DNA of 64,000 nucleotides from Halomarinibacterium sedimenti (GTDB taxonomy: Bacteria > Bacteroidota > Bacteroidia > Flavobacteriales > Flavobacteriaceae), in contig NZ_JAHWDP010000004.1 in assembly GCF_019312585.1 (NCBI RefSeq), positions 124,001 through 188,000 on the forward strand. Reading direction: 5' to 3'. The notes under the pieces were generated by a model that saw only the letters and a list, made by a program, of their open reading frames with translations, did not search any database and was not told the origin of the DNA. This document shows positions 54,580 to 62,800 of this stretch, piece after piece. Made by a program: the position numbers and the translations under genes. Position 1 is the stretch's first letter; every line of letters starts with the position of its first letter.

Positions 54580-55515
54580 ATGAAAAATAATTTTTCTATT
54601 GCTATTCACGGAGGTGCTGGAACTTTGGTGAAAGGATTAATGACTTCGGAATTAGAAGCTCAATATAAAAGCGCCTTGCAGAAAGCTTTAGAAGCTGGAT
54701 ATACCATTTTGAATAATGGCGGAAGTTCCTTGGATGCCGTTGAAACAGCTGTAAAGGAATTAGAAGATACACCTCTATTTAATGCAGGTAAGGGAAGTGT
54801 GTTTACCAACCAGGGTACACACGAAATGGATGCCGCCATTATGGACGGTAGTAACTTAAAAGGAGGAGCCGTTTCTCTAATCACAGGAATTAAAAACCCT
54901 ATTTTGTTAGCGAGGGATGTTATGGAAAAAAGTGACCATGTATTTCTAGCTGGAGAAGGCGCCATGCAGTTTGCAAAAAAAAATGGATATGAAGTGTTAC
55001 CTCCCCATTATTTTTATGATGAGGTTCGCTACCAACAATGGCAAGGAATAAAAGATAGCACGACTTTTCAATTGGACCATAGTGTTAAAAAGGATGGTAA
55101 ATTTGGGACTGTAGGAGCCGTAGCATGCGACGGTTATGGCAATATAGCTGCAGCAACATCAACGGGAGGAATGACCAATAAAAAGTGGGGGCGCGTGGGG
55201 GACAGTCCAATGTTAGGCGCTGGAACTTATGCTAATAACAAAACGTGTGCTGTGAGTTGTACTGGAAGTGGTGAATATTTTATACGGGGTGTGGTGGCTT
55301 ATGATGTTTCCTGCTTAATGGAATACAAAGGATTGTCCTTAGAGGAAGCAGCTTCAGAGGTGATTCAAAATAAAGTATTGCAATTAGGGGGAGACGGAGG
55401 TTTAATTGCAGTAGATTTTAAAGGAAATATTGCGATGCCATTTAATACCGAAGGAATGTACCGTGCTTTTAAAACTTCAGTTGGGAAAAAAGGATTAGCA
55501 ATTTATAAGGACTAA
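54580..55515 (+). CDS. iaaA: Isoaspartyl peptidase / beta-aspartyl-dipeptide hydrolase (Ntn hydrolase)
   Basis: This 311-residue Ntn-type asparaginase-2 family enzyme is made as a precursor that cleaves itself before the catalytic Thr, here Thr177 in GKFGTVGAVA. The SIAIHGGAGT start and STGGMTNKKWGRVGDSPMLG follow the family. The second subunit would start at Thr177. Its position next to cphB and cphA suggests it hydrolyses the beta-Asp-Arg dipeptides released from cyanophycin; general clearance of isoaspartyl peptides is an alternative. It is divergent from polA, and its stop overlaps that of cphB by four bases. A near-consensus TATTTTTC element lies upstream. Confidence 0.9.
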   Translation: MKNNFSIAIHGGAGTLVKGLMTSELEAQYKSALQKALEAGYTILNNGGSSLDAVETAVKELEDTPLFNAGKGSVFTNQGTHEMDAAIMDGSNLKGGAVSLITGIKNPILLARDVMEKSDHVFLAGEGAMQFAKKNGYEVLPPHYFYDEVRYQQWQGIKDSTTFQLDHSVKKDGKFGTVGAVACDGYGNIAAATSTGGMTNKKWGRVGDSPMLGAGTYANNKTCAVSCTGSGEYFIRGVVAYDVSCLMEYKGLSLEEAASEVIQNKVLQLGGDGGLIAVDFKGNIAMPFNTEGMYRAFKTSVGKKGLAIYKD

Positions 55516-56369
55516 ACAAAAGGTGCATCTACCGGAAGCACTGTTATTTTTCGATCTTTAATATTGAAAACATCTCCGTTCGCTAACACATGAGTTTTCA
55601 AATTTGTGAGTGTCATGGGTGTCCCTGGTTCTAGTATTTTCTCGTTATTGTGCTTTATTTTACGAGGATCAAATAATACAACCATTCCAGATCCAATTAC
55701 TTCGAACGTTTTTCCTTCCCGAATAATTAGCCCTGTATCTTCTGCTAAACCAACGCCAATTAATTTTGGATGACGCGCAACGGCTTCAGCCAATCGCCCA
55801 AAACGACCTCTTCTAATAAAATGAGAATCAATAATAAGATTTGGAATAAAGCCCATCCCTGGACCCATTCCAACGGCGCCTTTGGTAAAAGCTTCTTTAA
55901 TGTTTCCGCCAGTAATCATTTCTTGAGACATACACATAGCCCCAGCACTTGTTCCTGCAATTACAAAATGTTCTTTGCGAAATTTTTCAATAAGTAAATC
56001 GTGGATTTTTGTGCCCCCTATTTCTCGAGTAATATTGGACTGATTTCCACCAGAAAACATAACACAATTTGCTTTTTTTATGATTCCAACATTTTTTGGA
56101 TCTTCAGATTGCTCGCGAGAGCGAATGTCCATAATATGAACATTCTTGCATCCTAATTTTCCAAAGGCTTCTAAATAATTTTGACCCACTTCATCAGGAA
56201 TACTTGAAGCAGTAGGAATAACCACAATATTTGAATAGATACCACCAGCTTCTTTTACCACATGATAAAGGATGCCCTCACTAATAAACTCTAGGGTGTA
56301 TTGCTCGTTGAGTTCAATTCCTTTGTCTTCATTTCCTCCAATGGGTATTAGAATTCCTTTTGTCTTCAT
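55512..56369 (-). CDS. cphB: Cyanophycinase
   Basis: This serine exopeptidase (family S51) cuts cyanophycin to beta-Asp-Arg dipeptides. The 285-residue product, from the ATG giving MKTKGILIPIGG, carries the nucleophile Ser141 in IAGTSAGAMCM and the upstream glycine-rich segment MFSGGNQSNITREIGG. No signal peptide is present, so it acts on cytoplasmic granules. It is divergent from cphA across 96 bp and convergent with iaaA. A TATTTTTG promoter lies 19 bp upstream of the start. A longer frame starts at a codon within that promoter region and is rejected. Confidence 0.93.
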   Translation of the reverse strand: MKTKGILIPIGGNEDKGIELNEQYTLEFISEGILYHVVKEAGGIYSNIVVIPTASSIPDEVGQNYLEAFGKLGCKNVHIMDIRSREQSEDPKNVGIIKKANCVMFSGGNQSNITREIGGTKIHDLLIEKFRKEHFVIAGTSAGAMCMSQEMITGGNIKEAFTKGAVGMGPGMGFIPNLIIDSHFIRRGRFGRLAEAVARHPKLIGVGLAEDTGLIIREGKTFEVIGSGMVVLFDPRKIKHNNEKILEPGTPMTLTNLKTHVLANGDVFNIKDRKITVLPVDAPFV

Positions 56370-56388
56370 GCTATAAATTTCAATCGTG

Positions 56389-56396
56389 CAAAAATA
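56389..56396 (-). promoter_or_regulatory. Predicted cphB promoter -7 element (TATTTTTG)
   Basis: An exact TAnnTTTG match on the minus strand, inside the 96-bp divergent cphB-cphA gap. On the plus strand, AATCTTTG near 56436 is a seven-of-eight match for cphA. Confidence 0.5.
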
Positions 56397-56465
56397 CACG
56401 TTTTTGAAGTAAAAAAATTATATATTTATAATCTTTGACAATAATCAACTAATAATTATTTATAT

Positions 56466-59108
56466 ATGAAGATTCGGGAAATAAATGCCATGCGCGGCCC
56501 AAACTACTGGTCGGTTCGTCGCCATAAATTAATCGTTATGGTTTTGGACTTGGAAGACATGGAAGAGCGGCCCTCAAATAAAATAGATGGATTTAAAGAA
56601 AGGCTTGAAAAAATGTTTCCCACAATGTATAGCCATCGATGTTCCGTAGGTGAGCCAGGCGGGTTTTTCCAACGTGTTGAAGAAGGAACTTGGATGGGGC
56701 ATATTATAGAACACATCGCTTTAGAAATACAAACCCTAGCGGGAATGGATACTGGCTTTGGAAGAACTCGTGACTACGGCGAAAAAGGAGTATATAATGT
56801 GGTGTTTTCCTATATTGAAGAATCGGTTGGGAGATACGCTGCAAAAGTTTCCGTAGCCATTTGTGAAGCGTTAATTGAAGGAAAAGAATACGATTTAGAA
56901 TACGATATTCAGCGCATGCGTGAACTTCGTGAGGACGAAAGATTAGGGCCAAGTACTGGTTCTATTGTGGAGGAAGCAGCTAGTAGAGGCATTCCGTGGA
57001 TTCGTTTAAATAAATATTCACTTTGTCAGTTAGGTTATGGAGCCAATCAAAAACGAATTCAGGCTACTGTTACTTCTGAAACTTCCTCTATAGGAGTGGA
57101 ATTGGCGTGTGATAAAGAAGACACCAAATTCTTATTGGAACAGGCAGAGGTTGAAGTTCCAAAGGGTGATATCATAAGAAGAGAAAGTAGTCTCGAAGAA
57201 GCATGTCGATATGTAGGTTTCCCATTAGTGATTAAACCCGTAGATGGGAATCATGGAAGAGGAATTACCGTGGATATTCAAAATTATGAAGAAGCACTTG
57301 TGGCTTTTAGAAATGCTAAAGAAAGCTCTAAAAATGGGGCGATTATTGTAGAAAAGTTTATTACCGGAAGAGACTATAGAATTCTTGTAATCAATAATAA
57401 ACTAGTAGCTGCTGCTTTGCGGACTCCTGCCCACGTAATTGGGGATGGAAAATCAACCGTACAAGAATTAATTGATATTGTAAATAGTGATCCACGACGA
57501 GGTTATGGTCATGAAAATGTGTTGACTCAAATTACAGTAAATGAATTAACAAAAAACATTATTAAAGATGCAGGATATACTTTGGAGTCTGTAATACCAA
57601 AGGATGAAATGCTTATTTTAAAAGACACTGCCAATCTAAGCACAGGAGGGACTGCCGAGGATGTCACAGATATTATGCATCCCGAAAATATTGAAATGGC
57701 AGAGCGTATATCACGAATTATTGACCTCGATATTTGTGGTATAGATGTGATGACTACAGATATTAGTCAGCCGCTATCCGAAACTGGTGGTGCCGTATTA
57801 GAAGTAAATGCAGGGCCTGGATTTAGAATGCACTTGGCTCCAACCTCTGGGTTACCGCGTAATGTTGCGGCTCCAGTGGTTGATAAATTGTTTCCCAAAA
57901 TGGGAGATACTGGGAGAATTCCCATTATTGCTATCACAGGAACTAACGGTAAAACAACAACAAGTAGACTTATCGCTCACATTGCAAAAATGAATGGCTA
58001 TCGAGTGGGATATACCACGAGCGATGGTGTTTATATTCAAAATAGACTATTAATGAAAGGTGATTGTACAGGTCCTGCCAGTGCCGAATTTGTTTTAAAA
58101 GACCCAACAGTCAATTTTGCTGTATTGGAGTGTGCCCGTGGGGGGTTACTGAGAGCAGGGTTAGGATTTCATAAGTGTGATGTAGGAATTGTGACGAATG
58201 TAGAAGCCGATCATTTAGGTTTAAAAGGGATACATACTATAGAACAGTTGGCAAAAGTAAAAGGAGTTATTCCTGAAACCGTATTACCAGATGGGTATGC
58301 TATTTTAAATGCCGATGATGATTTGGTGTACGATATGCGAAGAACGGTAAACTGCAATGTAGCATTATTTTCCATGGATGAAGAAAATCCGCGAATTCAA
58401 GCCATGCAACGTCTAGGAGGAATTACAGCTGTGTATGAAAATGGCTTTGTAACTATTTGTAGAGGGGTGTGGAAAATGCGGATTATGCGTGCCGAACAAA
58501 TTCCTTTAACGTATGGAGGAAGAGCCTTATTTATGATTAAAAATGTCTTAGCTGCTGTGCTTGCTGCTCATGTTCGAGGGGTAAGTAATCAAGATATAAA
58601 AGCGGCATTAGAGACTTTTATTCCTTCGGCTTCACAAACTCCAGGAAGGTTAAACTTATTCCATTTTGAAAATTTTAAAGTATTACTAGATTATGCTCAT
58701 AACCCAGCAGGGATGCGTGCTTTAAAGGAATTTACAGATACTATTGAATGTTCTAAAAAAGTTGGGATAATTGCAGGTGTAGGTGATAGGAGAGTAGAAG
58801 ATAACAACGAAATGGGTAGCCTGGCCGCTGAAATGTTTGATGAAATTATTATAAGACAGGATAAGCGTTTACGTGGTAAAACTGAAGCCGAACTTATTAA
58901 AATGTTGAATGATGGGATACAGATGAAAGACCCCAATAAGAAAACGACCATCATTCCTTCCGAAAAAGAAGCTATTACATATGCCGTAAACCATGCCGAA
59001 AAGGACTCTCTTATTGTATTATGTAGTGATGTGATACCAGATGCATTAGATTTGGTAAAACGCTTTAAAGAGCAGGATGCTCAAGGTGTTACTAAGTTTA
59101 CACTATAA
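56466..59108 (+). CDS. cphA: Cyanophycin synthetase (CphA1 type)
   Basis: The 880-residue ligase builds the Asp-Arg polymer cyanophycin, a nitrogen and energy store. It has the three expected parts. The N-terminal domain (about 1-160) includes GHIIEHIALEIQTLAGM. The ATP-grasp domain, which adds arginine or aspartate units, includes GFPLVIKPVDGNHGRGITV and ends GAVLEVNAGPGFRMH. The Mur-ligase-like domain has an intact Walker loop GTNGKTTT (Lys496), then ECARGGLLRAGL, NVEADHLG and LLDYAHNPAGM. All three parts and the length fit CphA1. It ends at a terminator before a convergent gene. Confidence 0.95.
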   Translation: MKIREINAMRGPNYWSVRRHKLIVMVLDLEDMEERPSNKIDGFKERLEKMFPTMYSHRCSVGEPGGFFQRVEEGTWMGHIIEHIALEIQTLAGMDTGFGRTRDYGEKGVYNVVFSYIEESVGRYAAKVSVAICEALIEGKEYDLEYDIQRMRELREDERLGPSTGSIVEEAASRGIPWIRLNKYSLCQLGYGANQKRIQATVTSETSSIGVELACDKEDTKFLLEQAEVEVPKGDIIRRESSLEEACRYVGFPLVIKPVDGNHGRGITVDIQNYEEALVAFRNAKESSKNGAIIVEKFITGRDYRILVINNKLVAAALRTPAHVIGDGKSTVQELIDIVNSDPRRGYGHENVLTQITVNELTKNIIKDAGYTLESVIPKDEMLILKDTANLSTGGTAEDVTDIMHPENIEMAERISRIIDLDICGIDVMTTDISQPLSETGGAVLEVNAGPGFRMHLAPTSGLPRNVAAPVVDKLFPKMGDTGRIPIIAITGTNGKTTTSRLIAHIAKMNGYRVGYTTSDGVYIQNRLLMKGDCTGPASAEFVLKDPTVNFAVLECARGGLLRAGLGFHKCDVGIVTNVEADHLGLKGIHTIEQLAKVKGVIPETVLPDGYAILNADDDLVYDMRRTVNCNVALFSMDEENPRIQAMQRLGGITAVYENGFVTICRGVWKMRIMRAEQIPLTYGGRALFMIKNVLAAVLAAHVRGVSNQDIKAALETFIPSASQTPGRLNLFHFENFKVLLDYAHNPAGMRALKEFTDTIECSKKVGIIAGVGDRRVEDNNEMGSLAAEMFDEIIIRQDKRLRGKTEAELIKMLNDGIQMKDPNKKTTIIPSEKEAITYAVNHAEKDSLIVLCSDVIPDALDLVKRFKEQDAQGVTKFTL

Positions 59109-59113
59109 TTAAA

Positions 59114-59150
59114 AACCCCCATCTAAAACTAGATGGGGGTAATTTTTTAT
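59114..59150. terminator. Bidirectional terminator between cphA and cytochrome c gene
   Basis: A 10-bp perfect stem ACCCCCATCT / AGATGGGGGT (59115-59124 with 59131-59140), loop AAAACT, with a T-rich tail on the plus side and an A run upstream that serves the other strand. Confidence 0.88.
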
Positions 59151-59153
59151 GCT

Positions 59154-59750
59154 TTACATGGCGGGAGGTGGAATATAAGCTGGCACGACATTTTCAATAG
59201 GTTTTGTGGACATTAAAAATTCATAAATAGCTTTAAGATCATCCTCTTCCAATAAATTTAAAGACTCCCAAGGCATAGGAGGCATTACAGGGCGACTGTT
59301 TTCCATCCCTTTATACTTTCCTTCCGTAGTAGATTTTTTAAATTGTTCGAAGCTCCATGTGCCAATCCCAGATTCATCTGAGGTAATATTAGCACTAAAA
59401 CTAACCCCCCAAGGCCCCACTGCGGCAGTTAGATCATTGTTTAATAATATCCATTTTCCTGGGCCAAGGACATCTTTATTAATTTCAGCTATAGAATCGG
59501 TAGCTGGAAAACCCATAAAACGACGATCCATATCTGGAATTGGACCATGATCCGTCATTTTTTTTGGTGTGTGACAATGATCACACCCAATAGTGTTTAC
59601 GAGGTATTCTCCTCTTTTTACTAGATCTTCTTTTGATAAAGAAACGCTTTCATTTTCTTTTTTTTCTGAATATTCACTTTTTGAATTATTACAATTTGAA
59701 AAAGAAAATAACATGAAAATGCTGAGGGTAAATGTTAAAATTGTTTTCAT
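59154..59750 (-). CDS. Mono-haem cytochrome c lipoprotein
   Basis: The 198-residue product has a lipoprotein signal ending FSFSNC (Cys20) and one haem-attachment site, CDHCH at 56-60, with a likely distal Met in RPVMPPMPW. The domain is class I-like (RGEYLVNTIGCDHCHTP to DLKAIYEFLMS). It probably carries electrons or acts as a redox partner at the cell envelope; the partner cannot be named. A weak TATCTTTA element lies about 25 bp upstream. It follows the S74 surface-protein gene on the same strand but is separated from it by a terminator. Confidence 0.88.
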   Translation of the reverse strand: MKTILTFTLSIFMLFSFSNCNNSKSEYSEKKENESVSLSKEDLVKRGEYLVNTIGCDHCHTPKKMTDHGPIPDMDRRFMGFPATDSIAEINKDVLGPGKWILLNNDLTAAVGPWGVSFSANITSDESGIGTWSFEQFKKSTTEGKYKGMENSRPVMPPMPWESLNLLEEDDLKAIYEFLMSTKPIENVVPAYIPPPAM

Positions 59751-59793
59751 ATTGGTTTGTTTTTTAGTTAGTTAAAGATATTAAATTAGTTTT

Positions 59794-59822
59794 AAAAAGC
59801 CGCTCCCAACAGCGGCTTTTTA
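59794..59822 (-). terminator. Terminator after the S74 surface-protein gene
   Basis: A 10-bp stem AAAAGCCGCT / AGCGGCTTTT (59795-59804 with 59811-59820), loop CCCAAC, with T runs on both sides. Confidence 0.85.
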
Positions 59823-59855
59823 TACTCAAAAACATAGTTGTATTATGAACTTCAA

Positions 59856-62800
59856 CTATTTCTTTTTTTCTGAAGTTATTCCAGATGTATTGTTACTTGG
59901 ATTATTTGCTTCTAAAGCACTTAACCGTGCTTCCAAACTTTCATATTTTGAAAGTTGTGCCTTTAGTTTTTGGTTTTCTTCAGATAAGGTATCTACCTCG
60001 TCTTTCAACTCTTTAATGGCTTCTACAAATATGGGGTCGTAATCGCCATAGGCTGTTTGATAGAATCCAAGGTTGTCTTTGGTTACCTTTTCAGGAAATA
60101 CTTCCATTAATTCTTGCGCAATAAAACCGTATTGTAATCCTTCAGGACGTTTTGTTCCTGTTTTGTCATCATTCCATAAATAGGTCACTCCGCGCATTTT
60201 TTCAATTTTATCTAAAGCAGTTTCTCCACTTATAGATTTAATTTCTTTTTTCAATCTTTGGTCACTATTTGCCAACCAAGAACCTGCGGTAGATTTTGAA
60301 GCATCTCCTTCTACTTCTAGAGTATTGGTGGCAGGATTACGCATAACCCCCATTTTACCATCACTATCCAATCGCACTACATTAGTTCCAGCTTCGCTAG
60401 AAAATATATTAAACGTCCCGCCGTTCACGTCATCATCGGCTCGAGCAAAAAGTACCCAGTTATTAGTAGTTTCTACAGCATTATCAAAAACAATTCTTGT
60501 CCCTGCATTTGCATTTTGAGCCGTAAGCATAATATGAGGTGAGGTTGCCCCCGTACTATTATGAATAATATCAAGCCTACCATCCGGTGCTGGATTGTTT
60601 ATGCCAATGGCATCAGAGACGTAATTTTTACCTTCAAAATATCCAGACCAACCATCGGTATTATCAACAATAGAATAAACTCCATAATTATTGGTTCCTG
60701 TAACAGCCGTATCAAAATCTACATAAATTCCATACTTATTTGTTGCTCCTGTAGCAGTAACATCTACCTGAAAGCCATACATGGCACCCCCTGTAGTGCT
60801 GCTAAAGCTTGTGTAACCGCCAACTTTATTTGTGTTTGAAGTGCTTCCAAAAGAATTAACTATCCCTGTTTGATCCCCTGCTGATGCTATTGCAAAAATG
60901 TTGGAAAGACCTGTTTTAGCTGCAGCATTTGTCCCGCTAAAGAAATTACTAATACCAGTATCGGCTCCTGAGGTGTTATTGGCAAAAGAATTATACATTC
61001 CTAATTGTGTACCTGTTCCAGCTGAAAAGTTATTTCTAATTGCATATCGCACACTACTCGTACCTCCAGAGAAATTGTTTTCCATACCATATTGTAATCC
61101 ATTACTAGCACTGGTTAATTCGTTTTTTACACCGTATTTATTTCCTGTTCCAGTCCCGTTTAAAATGTTATATATACCACGTTGCTCACCAGATCCGGTA
61201 CCATCTGCAAAAGTAGTTATCACACTAGAACTCCCTGTTCCAGAGGCTGTTTTAGTCACACTCATGGCGGCGGTATTTAAGGTGGAAGTATTATCGGTTT
61301 TTTGGATATTTACCCCAATGGCTTTGGTATTATCAGATTCATTAACATCCAATTGGTAGTTAGGGTTATTGGTCCCTATACCTACATCCCCAGAATCTTC
61401 TACAATGAACTCTATAGTGCCGTTATCTAAAACCATAAAACCTCCGTTACCAGTTAAATCAAAACGAAGATTATTATTTCCTTGATCAATTGTAGTAATT
61501 TGTGATAACGTTCCTCCCAATCTAACATCGTTACCAGTTTCGCTAAGACCGTTACTTGCTGTTGTAGCTTCACCAGAAAGTGTAGCCCAAGTTACAGTTC
61601 CTGCACCATTTGTTCTTAATACTTGATTAGCAGATCCATCAAAAGTTGGAAAGGAGTATGCCTCATTAAAAGTAATTACTCCAGAATCAAAAACTTCAAA
61701 GGCATTGGAGCGATTTACATCGCTAGTTCCATTTCCAACCACAAAAACACGTGATATTCCAGTTTTGTTGTAAGAACCAACGGCCATTTCTCCCGATCCA
61801 GTTGCAATTGTGCCTTCTCCCATGGCTGTTGAATACCATCCAGATGCCTCACTTATATAACCCATAGCGGTTGATGCATACCCTGAAGCTTCGGTCGAAA
61901 CACCTGAAGCAAATGAATAACTTGCACTAGCAATAGTGCCAATATTAACAGCAAAAGATCGTGCCCCTATATTGGCATCATCCCAAGCTGTTGGGTCATA
62001 AATCCCACCACTGCCAACGCTACCTGCTCTAAATGCTGCCTTATTAGGGTTGAAAAACATCCTTGTTCCAATACCAGTTACGGAAACAATATCTCCAGAT
62101 CCAAAGCCTCCTGTTACCATAAACCCGTCTTGCCCATTAATTGTAACAGCTCCATTATCTGCAGTAATGGTTCTGCCTGCACCAGCACCTCCTTCATCAT
62201 ACGCTTGATCTAATGTGTTTTGGGTATCTGTAAGGGTAAGAGTTGTAAAGCTTAATTGCCCAACACCGTCGGTTGTCAATACCTGACCTGAAGTTCCATC
62301 AGTTGTTGGGAACGAATAACCTGTTCCTGTGGGGTCATCTACTTGAAGTTCCCCATTAATTCTAACAATATCGTTATCAAATTCTCCATATATCAATGGA
62401 TTTAAACCTGATTGGTTATCAATAAAAAGACGGTCATTAATTACAGATGATGTCGCTGGACCTGTGTCTCGACCAATTAAGACATTGTCACTACCACTAG
62501 AAATATTTCTACCCGCATTTAGCCCAACAGCAACATTTCCATGTCCAGTTGTATTAAATAGTAATGCAGAGTTTCCAATAGCTGTATTGGAACTACCTGA
62601 AGTATTGGAAGTCAAAGCTGAATTTCCCAGCGCTGTATTGCCACCACCGGAATTATTTTGTAGGGTTTGTCTCCCAATGGCTGTGTTTGAGTTGCCAGCT
62701 GTTGCATTACTCATTGCTTCGTATCCCAGAGCTGTATTAAAGACTCCTAATCCGGTTGCAAAGGATTGAAACCCAATGGCCACATTTTGTTTATCAGTTC

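Noticed and set aside
60898-61359. 153-residue open frame on the plus strand within the repeat protein
   Set aside because: Long antisense frames are expected opposite a low-complexity repeat gene; the minus strand gives the meaningful product.
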